A DNA stretch of 35,144 bases, from the NCBI GenBank assembly GCA_028689015.1, contig JAQTXC010000028.1, positions 1-35,144 of the forward strand, written 5' to 3'. Under the pieces are notes generated by a model. That model was given only the letters and a program-made list of their open reading frames with translations. It was not told where the DNA came from and did no database searches. Position numbers and translations under genes: made by a program. This document shows, in pieces, positions 15,939 to 25,659 of this stretch. This stretch comes from Dechloromonas sp. GTDB lineage: Bacteria > Pseudomonadota > Gammaproteobacteria > Burkholderiales > Rhodocyclaceae. Within the stretch, counting starts at the first letter, position 1; every line of letters begins with the position of its first letter.

Positions 15939-18900
15939 GGCGGATCGCCCGGTCGTTGCCCCGCCGTGGCTGATTACCGCGTTATTTGTCATGGCTGCGG
16001 TGATCCTGATCCTGCTTTATCCGATGCAGGAGCTGGAGCGCCGCCTGGCCGATACCGCCGATAGCAAGCTGGCTTCGTCCTATCTGGATAATCTGCTGCG
16101 CAGCGCGCCGGAAAACCCGCGCTTGCGCATGTTGCTGGCGCGCAGCCAGATTCGCCTGGGCGAGACTGACAAGGCCCGCGACATCCTGCGGCCAGCGCTG
16201 GAATCTGCTGATGACGAGTTGCGCCGCGAGGCCTGGTGGACACTGTGGGAAATGTATCGTACCGAAGCTCGGCGCTTGCAGAAGTTATCGCCCGCAATTG
16301 ATCGCGATACCTTGCTGGTCCGTTTGCGCGACGAGCAACTGGCGGCGGCGGGCGCTTTGGTCGACTTGCTGATTAATCCGGAGCGCATTATCGAAGTGGC
16401 GCGGACAGCCTATGCGCTGGACGAGCCGCGCTTGTCGCAAGTGTTGTTTGATCGGCTGGCCAGTGTCCTGGGGCGTGGCGAAGCGGCGGTCCGGTTTTAT
16501 GAAGCAGCGTCGGCCACCGCGCTGGCCCATGGTGACTATCGGGGCGCGTCGACCATTTTCATGCATGCCCGCCAGGCCGCTGATGATCCCCTGGCCGCCC
16601 GGCGCCTGTTCCATCAGGCGGTGCGGATTTTGCAGTCGGGTAATCTGCTGGCCGAGGCCCTGGCGCTGGCCGAGACGCAGATGGGGGCGTATCGCGATGA
16701 TCACGAGACGCTGATCATGATGGTCAATCTGGCGCGTAGCGCCGGCCGACCCGAGGTGGCCGATCGTTATGTCCGTTTGTTGCTGCGTCTTTCCTTGTTG
16801 CGGGCGGTGCATCTGGTGCAGATGGCCTGGGCCTGGGGGCCGGGTCAGTGGTTGCCGGTGGGGACGCAGGCAGCGGCACCGACGGGTCAGCCACAATTGC
16901 CGTTCGACGAATCGATCTATGAACTGGGTTACACGGTGTTCATGGAGAATCGCAAGCTGGATGATGCCTGGCAAGTGGCGCGCTCGGCGGTGGCGCACTC
17001 GGCGGAGAAGCCGCGCTGGCGGCAGCGACTGGCGCAACTGGCCGAGTGGCGCGACCAGCCGCGGGAGGCGTTGTCGCAATGGCAGCAACTGGCCGAGGAG
17101 ACGGGGGACGAGGCAGCCTGGCAATCTGTGCTGCGCCTGGCCCCCGGTTTGTTTGACGATCCGGCCCTGATTGCCGGTTTGCAGCACGAGCTGGCGGCGC
17201 GGCCGGGCGACCCCGGGTTGTTGCCGCAGATTGTCGATGCCTACAAGCGCCTGGCGCAACCGCAGGCCGCGATCGATTTTCTGGCGCGCGAATATCGGCG
17301 CCGTCCCGATCCGGCCCTGCTGGCCTGGCAGGCCGATATCGCCGAAGGCGCGGGCCAGTTGGCACTGGCCGAGGCTTTGTGGCGGCAGCTATTTGCCGAT
17401 CCGGCTGAAGCGACGCCGGCCCGTGTCCTGCAGGCGGCAGTTTTCATGTTGTCGCAGGGGCGCGGCGAGGAAGCCTTGCCGTGGTTGGCTACGGCGGCGG
17501 CCCAAGCCGGAACGACGAGCAAAACCGATATTGATTACTGGCGACTGTCCGGGCAGGCGGCGCTGATGTTCCGCAATCTGCCGATGGCGATGGCAGCTTA
17601 TAGCCGCTTGCTTGAAACGCCGGCGGTTGGGGCCGGGGACTATGATGTGCTGATCAGCTTGCTGGGCGATGAGCCGCAGACGGCGGCGCGGCTGGCCGAA
17701 CAGGCCTGGCAGCGGCTGGCGCAGCCGAAATACTTGATGCAGGCGCTGACCTACCATGCCTTGCGCAACGACTTTGCCGAGGTCGGGCGTCTGCTTGCCG
17801 CACTTGATCAACAGCCTGAGGCCAAGCGGCCCTTCCTCAATGATCCCGAGTTTCTGCGCATTGTCGGCCTGCGGCACCAGGTCGAAGGGCGGCTACCGCA
17901 GGCGCGCCGGGTCTATGAAGAGGGCCTGCGTCGTTTGCCGAATGCCACGGCCTTGCGTCAGGCCTTGTTGTGGTTGTTGATCGACACCCGGGATGCGGCC
18001 GGCTTGCGCCAACTACTGCGTGGGCATGAAGCCTTGTGGCAGCGTGACGAGGCGATGCATGATGCTCTGGCAGCGGCCTATCAGATCCTGTCGCAGCCGC
18101 AGACGGCGATTGACCGTTACCTGACGCCGCGCCTGGCAGCGCACGAGGGAGATTTTTTGTGGTTGATGGCCTATGCCGATGCCCTGGAGCAAAACCAGCA
18201 GGCTGACCGGGCCTGGGGCTTGCGCCGTTTCCTGCTGGCCCGCGAGCGCTCAGCCGCGGTTGCCGATGATCCGCTGCAGGTTGACCGGCGGGCCTGGGTG
18301 CAGGCGGCTGGAGAGGATGCCGCCCGTCGCCTGGCGCGAACCCGCTTGCTGATGACCCAGGTGCGTGGCGATGCCGCCTTGGCCAGTTTGCGCGAGTTAT
18401 TGCGCCTGGACCGTCAAGCCTCGGCCGTGCTGGACGATGGTTTGGCCGAGCTGACCCTGGGTTGGTTGCAAGAAGGCGGGCAGTATGCGGCCGAGCGCGG
18501 CTTTCTTTGGCTGCATTACGTGCAGTCGCGACAGGCGCCGGACAAGAAGCCGCTGTGGGCTGAAATCAGCCTGGCCCTGGTCGAGGAAGATGGCGAGGCG
18601 GCGCGCGATTTGCTGGAACGGGCCGCTGATTTCCTGCCGCGTTATGACGCAGTCACTGCGGCGGGCCGGGTTGGTGATTTGCGCCTGGCCCAGTCCCTGG
18701 CCTTCGATTTGCAACAAGCGCAACACGATGACACGCCCTTGCACACACAGTTACGTGAAAGCCTGCTGGCCTTTTCCGATTATGGACAGGGGCAGTGGGG
18801 CGGCAGTGCGCTGGGTAGCATCGACCTGCAGCAGTGGGGTGGCACGGCCCATCTTGCGGTCAACCCGCGTTTGGCCCTGGATTTCGAGTTGCGCCAGTTG

Positions 18901-19716
18901 ACGCATACCGTGCGTGACACCGCTGTCCTGGCCAGCGCGCCGGCAGAAACCCGGGCCGGTTTGCGGCTGATCTGGCAGAACAGTCTGGGTGAGGGCCAGG
19001 CCTACATCGGGCAGCGTCAGGCGCTACGCGACACCCTGCCGCTGGAAATCAGTCAGTCGCTGCGTGTCGACCGCCACCTGGCGCTGCGTTTCGAGGCGGG
19101 TTTCCATTTGCCGAGTGAGGAAACACTGGCTATGCGCCTGGGGGGGATGAAGGATCGTCTGGCCGTCACCCTGCGCCACCAGTTAACGGCACGTGACCAA
19201 TGGACGCTCGGCGTTGCCGATGAACATTATGCCTTGCAGGCCGGGGCCAGCCTGGGGCGCGGTCGGCGACTGGCGCTCGAATTCAGCCATTTGCTGCTGG
19301 CCGAGGCGCCGCAACTTGAGGCCGGGGCTTTCTGGTCACAGCAGCGCTACGATCGGCAGACAGATTTTTCGTCGCCGGACTTTGCCAGCCTGCAGCCGCT
19401 GCTGCCGACGACGATTGCCGGGCCCACCGCCTTACCGGCAAATTACTTTTTGCCGGACGACTACACGCTGACCGGGCTGCGGTTGAGCAGCAATATGCGT
19501 TACGAGCGGGAATATACTCGCGCCCTGCGCCCCTTCGGCAGCTTGGCGCGGACTTGGCATAGCCTGAATGGCGTTGGTTACGATCTCCGGCTGGGTTTGG
19601 CCGGGTCGCTGTTGGGTGGGGATCACCTGGGATTGGTCTGGGGGACGGCCAAGTCCGGGGCGCAATCGGCTGGCTTGATCCGCAACTGGAATTTACGCTA
19701 TCGCCTGCATTTCTGA
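15871..19716 (+). CDS. pelB: Pel outer-membrane export porin with TPR domain, PelB
   Basis: PelB guides and exports Pel through the outer membrane. The 1281-residue protein (about 1190 in P. aeruginosa) has one N-terminal membrane helix (about 33-51, WLITALFVMAAVILILL). A long alpha-helical tetratricopeptide region follows (about 60-940, many repeats of the form A-x2-L-x-R-LL). The C-terminal part of about 300 residues has alternating polarity and ends in NWNLRYRLHF, the terminal-Phe signature of outer-membrane beta-barrels. The ATG at 15871 has AGGG 5 bases upstream and lies inside the end of pelA, so the genes overlap by 68 bases. A GTG at 15904 is a weaker alternative. pelC follows after 39 bases. 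Confidence 0.94.
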   Translation: MVSPWRTTNQAVFQKRYSLAATEADRPVVAPPWLITALFVMAAVILILLYPMQELERRLADTADSKLASSYLDNLLRSAPENPRLRMLLARSQIRLGETDKARDILRPALESADDELRREAWWTLWEMYRTEARRLQKLSPAIDRDTLLVRLRDEQLAAAGALVDLLINPERIIEVARTAYALDEPRLSQVLFDRLASVLGRGEAAVRFYEAASATALAHGDYRGASTIFMHARQAADDPLAARRLFHQAVRILQSGNLLAEALALAETQMGAYRDDHETLIMMVNLARSAGRPEVADRYVRLLLRLSLLRAVHLVQMAWAWGPGQWLPVGTQAAAPTGQPQLPFDESIYELGYTVFMENRKLDDAWQVARSAVAHSAEKPRWRQRLAQLAEWRDQPREALSQWQQLAEETGDEAAWQSVLRLAPGLFDDPALIAGLQHELAARPGDPGLLPQIVDAYKRLAQPQAAIDFLAREYRRRPDPALLAWQADIAEGAGQLALAEALWRQLFADPAEATPARVLQAAVFMLSQGRGEEALPWLATAAAQAGTTSKTDIDYWRLSGQAALMFRNLPMAMAAYSRLLETPAVGAGDYDVLISLLGDEPQTAARLAEQAWQRLAQPKYLMQALTYHALRNDFAEVGRLLAALDQQPEAKRPFLNDPEFLRIVGLRHQVEGRLPQARRVYEEGLRRLPNATALRQALLWLLIDTRDAAGLRQLLRGHEALWQRDEAMHDALAAAYQILSQPQTAIDRYLTPRLAAHEGDFLWLMAYADALEQNQQADRAWGLRRFLLARERSAAVADDPLQVDRRAWVQAAGEDAARRLARTRLLMTQVRGDAALASLRELLRLDRQASAVLDDGLAELTLGWLQEGGQYAAERGFLWLHYVQSRQAPDKKPLWAEISLALVEEDGEAARDLLERAADFLPRYDAVTAAGRVGDLRLAQSLAFDLQQAQHDDTPLHTQLRESLLAFSDYGQGQWGGSALGSIDLQQWGGTAHLAVNPRLALDFELRQLTHTVRDTAVLASAPAETRAGLRLIWQNSLGEGQAYIGQRQALRDTLPLEISQSLRVDRHLALRFEAGFHLPSEETLAMRLGGMKDRLAVTLRHQLTARDQWTLGVADEHYALQAGASLGRGRRLALEFSHLLLAEAPQLEAGAFWSQQRYDRQTDFSSPDFASLQPLLPTTIAGPTALPANYFLPDDYTLTGLRLSSNMRYEREYTRALRPFGSLARTWHSLNGVGYDLRLGLAGSLLGGDHLGLVWGTAKSGAQSAGLIRNWNLRYRLHF

Positions 19717-19755
19717 CGGTAGGGACGAGATTTGAATTTTTATCTGGGAGGCCAC

Positions 19756-20301
19756 ATGTCGCACACCATTTCACGCCGCTTGTTGCAAGCTTGGGCGATT
19801 TCCATGCTGCTGGTCCTGTCGGCCTGTTCCACGATCGACCGTAGTCCGGCACCCAATTTGGTCAAGGGGGCGCCGTGGGCTATTTTGCCTTTTGCCAATC
19901 ACACCGACACGCCGTTAGCCGGCAGCCGGGCCGAAGCTATCGCGCTGACCGCCTTGCAGGCACAAGGGGTGACGAACGTTCGCGCTTATCCTGGTGATTT
20001 GCAGCAGCAGGCATTGTTCGATGCCGGTAACGGCAAGGTGCAGGACGAGGCCTTGGCCTGGGCCAAGAGTCAGGGCCTGCGTTATGCGCTGGCCGGGGCG
20101 GTGGACGAGTGGCGCTACAAAGTGGGGGTGGATGGCGAGCCCGTGGTCGGAGTCAGCTTGCAGATCATTGATCTCGAGAATGGCCAGACCTTGTGGCGTG
20201 GTGGTGCCGGCAAGAGCGGCTGGAGTCGCGAGGCCTTGTCGTCATTGGCCCGGCAGTTGATGCGTGATTTGTTGCAGTCGGCGCTCGCCGGTCGCGCCTG
20301 A
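19756..20301 (+). CDS. pelC: Pel export outer-membrane lipoprotein PelC
   Basis: This 181-residue lipoprotein has a signal sequence ending in the lipobox LSAC, with lipidated Cys24. In P. aeruginosa PelC forms a dodecameric ring under the PelB barrel, with a charged and aromatic face that funnels the cationic polymer. Recognisable family stretches are WAILPFANHTDTPLAG, YALAGAVDEWRYKVG and GQTLWRGGAGKSGWSREALS. The ATG at 19756 has a strong GGGAGG site 5 bases upstream. An in-frame TTG at 19732 is rejected because it lacks such a site. The lipoprotein class and place after pelB make the assignment secure. Confidence 0.93.
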   Translation: MSHTISRRLLQAWAISMLLVLSACSTIDRSPAPNLVKGAPWAILPFANHTDTPLAGSRAEAIALTALQAQGVTNVRAYPGDLQQQALFDAGNGKVQDEALAWAKSQGLRYALAGAVDEWRYKVGVDGEPVVGVSLQIIDLENGQTLWRGGAGKSGWSREALSSLARQLMRDLLQSALAGRA

Positions 20302-20320
20302 TGCGCTTGCGGTCAACACG

Positions 20321-21721
20321 ATGACAGCACTTAAAACTCTGCTGCAAGGGCTTTATCAGCGGCTGACCCAGTGGCGGCAGCCGGCTGAAGTGACGCAGCA
20401 GGAAACCTTTTCCATTTCGCTCGACTTGGTGGGGCAACGCCAGGTCAGCCCGTGGATGATCTTGGCCGAAATGCTGCTCCTGCCGGTGTTGTTGTTCTGG
20501 GTCGGCCTGATGGTGACGCCGGACGATCCGCTGTGGCTCAATTCCGATTTTCCCTGGATCTGGTTTGCGCCGCTATTGCTGGCCCTGCGTTATGGTCCGC
20601 TGGTCGGCCTGGGCGCGGTCGCGGTGGTCTTTCTGTTGTGGTTGAGCATCGGCTCAATCAATGATTTTCCCAAGCTCTCTTTCCTGGGGGGCTTGGTGCT
20701 GGTCATGGTGGTCGGTGAGTTTTCCAGCCTGTGGCTGGCGCGTACCCGGCGCGCCGAGACGGTGCAGGCTTACCTTGGGCAACGGCTGGAAAGCTTGACC
20801 CGACAGTTCTATTTGCTGCATTTGTCGCACGATCGCCTGGAACAGGATTTGATCAGTCACCCGATGTCGATGCGTGATGCCCTGGCCAATCTCCGGCAGA
20901 CGGCCGGCAGCGAGGCCGACCTGGCCTCCAACAGTCAAGCCCTGCTGCGCTTGCTGGCCCAGTATTGCCAGATCGAGAGTGCGGGCGTTTTCCTGCTCAA
21001 GGGCGAGACCTTGGACCCGCAGGCAGTGGCCACGATGGGGCAGTTTTCGTCCTTGGCTGCCGATGACCCGTTATTGACCGAATCGCTGGCCAGCGGCCGA
21101 CTGTGTCATATCGGCGGTGCCGACAAGGCAAGCCTGGAGCGGACGCATTACCTGATCGCGGCGCCCTTGGTCAATCTGGCCAAGGAAACCTATGGCATCG
21201 TGCTGGTCGAAAAAATGCCCTTTTTCGCCTTGCAGGATGAAATTCTGCAAACGATCAATCTTTTTCTCGGTTATTTCACCGACGGCATGACGCTGGGCAG
21301 CTGGTCGCGGCAATTGCGCGAAAGTTATCCGCTGTGCCCCGAACCTTTTGCCTTCGAACTCCTGCGCCTGCTACACGTCCGGCGCGGCACCGGGGTCAGC
21401 AGTGTCATCGTCGCGCTGGAAATTCGCCGGACAGCGGGTTCTGGTGGGCTGATCCAGCAGATTCTGCGTATGAAGCGGGCGCTGGATGAAGTGTGGCTGG
21501 CCATTGGTGAGGAGGCCGATGTGCTGGCGACCTTGATGCCGCTGTCGAACACCGCTTCGGCTGAGGGCTATATTGCCCGTCTGGAAACCTGGGCCAAGCA
21601 GAAGGGGGGCAAGACCTTGGCTGAAATGGGTGTTTTCAGCCATGTGCACACGGTCAACGGCTCGCCGGAGGAAGTTTTGGACCGCATCATGGTGATTGGG
21701 GATAGGCCTGATGCTGCTTGA
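20321..21721 (+). CDS. pelD: Cyclic-di-GMP receptor of Pel synthesis, PelD
   Basis: PelD is the inner-membrane receptor that activates Pel polymerisation on binding c-di-GMP. The 466-residue protein (455 in P. aeruginosa) has N-terminal membrane helices (between about 45 and 140), a short linker helix, a GAF domain (about 190-320) and a degenerate GGDEF domain (about 330-455). The inhibitory-site motif RXXD is present as Arg386-Ala-Leu-Asp389, aligning with P. aeruginosa Arg367-Asp370. Arg172 and Arg420 may be the other ligand contacts, by similar offset. The GGDEF active-site signature is absent, so it senses rather than makes c-di-GMP. ATG 20321 is the first sensible start, 19 bases after pelC, with only a weak ribosome site. 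Confidence 0.93.
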   Translation: MTALKTLLQGLYQRLTQWRQPAEVTQQETFSISLDLVGQRQVSPWMILAEMLLLPVLLFWVGLMVTPDDPLWLNSDFPWIWFAPLLLALRYGPLVGLGAVAVVFLLWLSIGSINDFPKLSFLGGLVLVMVVGEFSSLWLARTRRAETVQAYLGQRLESLTRQFYLLHLSHDRLEQDLISHPMSMRDALANLRQTAGSEADLASNSQALLRLLAQYCQIESAGVFLLKGETLDPQAVATMGQFSSLAADDPLLTESLASGRLCHIGGADKASLERTHYLIAAPLVNLAKETYGIVLVEKMPFFALQDEILQTINLFLGYFTDGMTLGSWSRQLRESYPLCPEPFAFELLRLLHVRRGTGVSSVIVALEIRRTAGSGGLIQQILRMKRALDEVWLAIGEEADVLATLMPLSNTASAEGYIARLETWAKQKGGKTLAEMGVFSHVHTVNGSPEEVLDRIMVIGDRPDAA

Positions 21722-22733
21722 GGGGTTGAAAGGGATTTTTGCACTGGCTTTTGAGTTGGCCGCGCTCGTTCTTTTGCTGGCCGACGTTGACTATGCCAGC
21801 GATGTGCAATTGGCCGGGGTGCTGCTGTTGCATGGCGTGGCCAGCCTGCTGTTGGCCGGGGTCGTCATCCGCTGGCTGCCGGCCGCCATGGCCCAGCCGC
21901 GCGGCCCGCTGTTGGCCTTGCTGGCCGCCTGCGCCTATGTTCTGCCCGGTCTGGGTTTTGTGGGGGTGCTGGCCGGGGTGTTCTACTTGCGCCTGCATCG
22001 GGTGTCCGACAATCACCTGCCTTTCGAGTCGGTGCAATTGCCGGATTTTGACCCGCACCAGAAGCATGCCACCGGTTTTCGTGTCTCTGGCTTGCGTTCC
22101 TTTCTGGGTAATGCCGAGGCGTCCTTGTCGTCTCGATTGGGCGGCATGGTGGCCCTGCAATACGTTTCCGGCAAGGTGGCATCGCCACTGCTGCGCGACT
22201 TGTTGTCGGATAACAGTGAGGATATTCGACTGCTCGCCTATGGCATGCTCGATGCGCAGGAAAAGCGCATCAACCAGCTGATTCACCAGGCCAGCCTCGA
22301 TTTCGCGGCGGCTGGCGCAGCTTCCATGACCGACAGTGCAAGCCCGGACTATTTGCGGGCGGCAGAAAAATTGTCCGATCTTTACTGGGAGCTGATTTAT
22401 CAGGAGCTGGCGCTCGGTGACTTGCGGCGTTACGCGATTGCCGAATCCTTGCGTTATTGCGAACTGGTGTTGGCTGAGCGCAATGACAATGCGGCGCTCA
22501 ACCTGCGTCGTGGCCGGCTTTTGCACGAATTAGGCGAGTCGACCGCGGCCGAGCAGGCGTATGAGCGGGCGCGCGTGCTGGGCATGCCAGCGACGCGCAT
22601 TCTGCCCTACCTGGCCGAATTGCGTTTCGAGGCCGGCGATTATCCGGCGGTGCGACGGCTGATCGCCGAACTGGGGCAGTGGGGCTCGTTGCCGCGCCTG
22701 CGCCCGGTCATTAATTACTGGACTAAACAATGA
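21711..22733 (+). CDS. pelE: Pel synthase complex inner-membrane TPR protein PelE
   Basis: This 340-residue protein (329 in P. aeruginosa) has two or three hydrophobic helices in its first 95 residues. A soluble helical region with tetratricopeptide-like repeats follows (for example RYAIAESLRYCELVLAERNDNAALNLRRGRLLHE). PelE joins PelD, PelF and PelG in the inner-membrane synthase complex and is thought to hold PelF at the membrane. The ATG at 21711 lies within the end of pelD (11-base overlap), and the stop overlaps the pelF start (ATGA, 22730-22733). Sequence conservation in PelE is modest, so the call leans on position, length and domain layout. Confidence 0.9.
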   Translation: MLLEGLKGIFALAFELAALVLLLADVDYASDVQLAGVLLLHGVASLLLAGVVIRWLPAAMAQPRGPLLALLAACAYVLPGLGFVGVLAGVFYLRLHRVSDNHLPFESVQLPDFDPHQKHATGFRVSGLRSFLGNAEASLSSRLGGMVALQYVSGKVASPLLRDLLSDNSEDIRLLAYGMLDAQEKRINQLIHQASLDFAAAGAASMTDSASPDYLRAAEKLSDLYWELIYQELALGDLRRYAIAESLRYCELVLAERNDNAALNLRRGRLLHELGESTAAEQAYERARVLGMPATRILPYLAELRFEAGDYPAVRRLIAELGQWGSLPRLRPVINYWTKQ

Positions 22734-24259
22734 TATTTCCCCGTGCCGACGACGCTGATATTGCCTTGCTGCTGGAAGGGACCTTTCCTTACATCAGCGG
22801 CGGGGTGTCGAGCTGGGTTAACCAGGTCATCCGGGCGTATCCGGAATACCGTTTTGCCATTGTTTTTCTGGGTAGTCGGCGTGAGGACTACGGCGAGCCG
22901 CGTTACGCCTTGCCCGACAATGTGGTGCATCTTGAGAACCACTACATTTACGAAACGGATGAGGCCGGCGCTGCCCCGCCGACGCCACGGCAAGGCGATG
23001 CTGCCGCGATCGAGTTGGCCAGTCAGTTGCATGAGAACTTTACGCCCGGGCAGTCGGTTGAGCAGGCGCTGAGCCATTTTCGTGCCATCGCTCAGGAAAT
23101 TTTTCCCGGTGGCCGGCTCAAGTTGGATGATTTTCTCTACGGTGAGCGCTCCTGGTCGGTGATTTGTGACCGCTATAAACGCTTTTGCATCGATCCCTCT
23201 TTTGTCGATTATTTCTGGACCGTGCGCATCATGCACATGCCCCTGTGGAAACTGGCGGCCGTGGCCGATGGTTTGCCGCGGGTCAAGGCCTTGCACGCGG
23301 TGTCTACAGGCTATGCCGGTTTTCTCGGGGCCTTGATTCACCACAAGCGGCAGATTCCCCTGGTGTTGTCCGAGCACGGCATTTACACCAAGGAAAGAAA
23401 GATTGACTTGTTCAAAAGCGAGTGGATACGCGACAACCGCAATGTCTTTCAGCGCGATCCGAGCGAAATGTCCTATTACCGCCAGATGTGGATCCAGTTT
23501 TTCGAGTGGCTGGGCCGCTTTTGTTATGACGCGGCCGATCCCATCATCGCCTTGTACGAGACCAATCGATTGCGCCAGGTCAGCGACGGGGCACGCGCCG
23601 AGCGGACCTTCAATATTCCGAACGGCATCAACCTGCCGCGCTTTGCGCCCTTGCGCAGCCAGCGACCAACGACGGTGCCCAAGGTCTTGTGCCTGATTGG
23701 TCGGGTGGTGCCGATCAAGGACATCAAGACCTTCATTCGCGCCATGCGTACCGTGGTCAATCAATTGCCCGAGGCGGAAGGCTGGATTGCCGGGCCGGAG
23801 GATGAAGACAAGGCGTATGTCGAGGAGTGCAAGAATCTGGTCACTAGCCTGGGCCTGACGTCGAATGTCCGTTTTCTCGGTTTTCAGCGGGTCGAGGAAT
23901 TGATGCCGAAAATCGGCCTGACCGTCTTGTCATCGATCAGCGAAGCTTTGCCGCTGGTCATCCTCGAAGGCTATGCTGCTGGCGTGCCGACGGTGTCGAC
24001 CGATGTTGGCTCCTGCCGGCAACTGGTGGAGGGGCTGGACGATGAAGACAAGGCGCTGGGTATTTCCGGGGCCATCGTCAATATTGCCGACCCGCAGGCG
24101 CTGGCCGAGGCTTCGCTGGCCCTGTTGTCCGATGAGGCGGCCTGGGCGGCGGCTAGCCAGGCGGCGGTGGCGCGGGTTGAGCGTTATTACACCGATACCC
24201 TGATGTTCGATCGTTATCGGGCGGTGTATCAGAAGGCCTTGGGCCAGACGGCGGAGTAG
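22730..24259 (+). CDS. pelF: Pel polysaccharide glycosyltransferase PelF (GT4)
   Basis: PelF is the cytosolic polymerase of the Pel system, a GT4-family GT-B transferase. The 509-residue protein (507 in P. aeruginosa) begins with the donor-side glycine motif in EGTFPYISGGVSSWVNQVI. It has LSEHGIYTKERKID in the middle and the retaining-transferase EX7E motif at Glu405-Glu413 (SEALPLVILEGYAAGVP). It is coupled to pelE by an ATGA overlap and followed by pelG after 4 bases. The nucleotide-sugar donor cannot be settled from sequence alone. All key motifs are intact. Confidence 0.96.
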   Translation: MIFPRADDADIALLLEGTFPYISGGVSSWVNQVIRAYPEYRFAIVFLGSRREDYGEPRYALPDNVVHLENHYIYETDEAGAAPPTPRQGDAAAIELASQLHENFTPGQSVEQALSHFRAIAQEIFPGGRLKLDDFLYGERSWSVICDRYKRFCIDPSFVDYFWTVRIMHMPLWKLAAVADGLPRVKALHAVSTGYAGFLGALIHHKRQIPLVLSEHGIYTKERKIDLFKSEWIRDNRNVFQRDPSEMSYYRQMWIQFFEWLGRFCYDAADPIIALYETNRLRQVSDGARAERTFNIPNGINLPRFAPLRSQRPTTVPKVLCLIGRVVPIKDIKTFIRAMRTVVNQLPEAEGWIAGPEDEDKAYVEECKNLVTSLGLTSNVRFLGFQRVEELMPKIGLTVLSSISEALPLVILEGYAAGVPTVSTDVGSCRQLVEGLDDEDKALGISGAIVNIADPQALAEASLALLSDEAAWAAASQAAVARVERYYTDTLMFDRYRAVYQKALGQTAE

Positions 24260-24263
24260 GGCA

Positions 24264-25643
24264 ATGGCCGGTATCGGGTTTGAACTGCGCAAGCTGCTGA
24301 AGAAAGACACCCTGCTCGGCCTGGTCGAGGCTTACGCCTATGCCGGGGTGATCGGTTCCGGGCCATGGGTGTTCTCGATTATCGGCATCCTGATGGTCGG
24401 TATTTTCAGTGCCACCGTGGTCGTACCATCTTTCCTGGTCACTCAGTTTCAGACCTCGGTCACTTACTTGGTGTCGTCCAGCCTCATCCTCAGTGGCCTG
24501 GTTCAACTGGCCTTTACCCGCTTTGTCTCCGACCGCTTGTTTGCCAAGCAGGAAGATTTGATCCATGCCAATCTCAATGGCCTGATGCTGGTTGTGGTGA
24601 CGGTATCTGCTGCCCTGGGGACGCTGGCTCTGTTTGTCGTCTTTCCCGGCGAGTCTATGTTTTATCGACTGCTGATGCTGGCCGGTTTCGTGCTGCTGAA
24701 TGCCATTTGGGTGATGACCGTCTTTTTGTCCGGAATGCGGCATTACAAGTCGATTGTTGTGCTCTATGGCCTGGCCTATGCCTTGGTCGTCGGCTTGGCC
24801 TTTTTCATGCGCCATGCCGGCTTGGTCGGTCTGCTTGGCGCCTTCGTGATCGGCCATATTTTCCTGCTGGCCGGCATGTGGGTGCTGGTTGTCCATGAAT
24901 TCACGCCACAGGGTGCTTTGTTGCGGTTTGATTTTGCCCGTGCGGACTGGCGTTATCCCAGCTTGATGGCGGTTGGTTGTCTTTACAACCTGGCAGTCTG
25001 GGCCGACAAGCTGATGTTCTGGTATTACCCGTCGACCTCCGATCCGATTATTGGTCAGTTGCGCGCCTCGGTCATTTACGACCTGCCAGTTTTTCTGTCC
25101 TATCTGTCCATCATCCCCGGCATGGCGGTTTTTCTGGTGCGCATCGAGACGGACTTCGTTGAGTATTACGACAAATTTTTCGATGCCGTGCGCAGCGGTG
25201 GGTCGCTGGAGCATATCGAAGCCATGCGCGATGAAATGGTTTTTTCGATTCGCCAGGGCTTGGCCGAGATTGCCAAAATTCAGGGCCTGGCCGTGTTGCT
25301 GTTCATCGTTGCGGGTCCGGCGCTGCTCAAAACCCTGAAAATCTCCGAACTCTATCTGCCACTGCTTTATGTGCAGGTGGTCGCTGCCGCCCTGCAGGTC
25401 GGGCTGATGTCCATTCTCAATGTCTTTTTCTACCTCGACCAGCGGCGCATTGTGGTGTTGCTCTGCATCGAGTTTTTTCTGCTCAATGTGGGGTTGACCG
25501 CAATCACCCTGTGGCTGGGTGCGGCCTACTATGGCTACGGTCTGGCGGTGTCCGTGCTGATTACACTGGCGACTGGCCTCTATCTGCTGACTGAAAAACT
25601 CAAATTGCTGGAGTACGAAACCTTCATGCTGCAGCGCGCCTGA
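24264..25643 (+). CDS. pelG: Pel inner-membrane transporter PelG
   Basis: This 459-residue integral membrane protein (456 in P. aeruginosa) belongs to the polysaccharide-transporter/MATE-like superfamily, with about 12 hydrophobic helices spread along its length. It is thought to move the growing Pel chain across the inner membrane with PelD, PelE and PelF. Typical opening residues are MAGIGFELRKLLKKDT; GVIGSGPWVFSIIGILMVG follows. A ribosome site (GGAG) precedes the ATG. It is the last gene of the operon, and its stop lies in one arm of a hairpin shared with the convergent PIN gene. Confidence 0.95.
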   Translation: MAGIGFELRKLLKKDTLLGLVEAYAYAGVIGSGPWVFSIIGILMVGIFSATVVVPSFLVTQFQTSVTYLVSSSLILSGLVQLAFTRFVSDRLFAKQEDLIHANLNGLMLVVVTVSAALGTLALFVVFPGESMFYRLLMLAGFVLLNAIWVMTVFLSGMRHYKSIVVLYGLAYALVVGLAFFMRHAGLVGLLGAFVIGHIFLLAGMWVLVVHEFTPQGALLRFDFARADWRYPSLMAVGCLYNLAVWADKLMFWYYPSTSDPIIGQLRASVIYDLPVFLSYLSIIPGMAVFLVRIETDFVEYYDKFFDAVRSGGSLEHIEAMRDEMVFSIRQGLAEIAKIQGLAVLLFIVAGPALLKTLKISELYLPLLYVQVVAAALQVGLMSILNVFFYLDQRRIVVLLCIEFFLLNVGLTAITLWLGAAYYGYGLAVSVLITLATGLYLLTEKLKLLEYETFMLQRA

Positions 25644-25659
25644 GCGCTGGTTTCAGGCG
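25637..25659. terminator. Hairpin between convergent pelG and PIN gene
   Basis: CGCCTGA (25637-25643) and TCAGGCG (25653-25659) form a perfect 7-bp stem with a 9-base loop. The pelG stop codon is in one arm and the PIN-gene stop codon in the other. Placement suits a bidirectional terminator, but there is no T-run on either side. Confidence 0.4.

Noticed and set aside
16285-17259. Minus-strand open frame opposite pelB
   Set aside because: Arg/Gln/His-rich antisense translation in a GC-rich gene; no start signal or motif.
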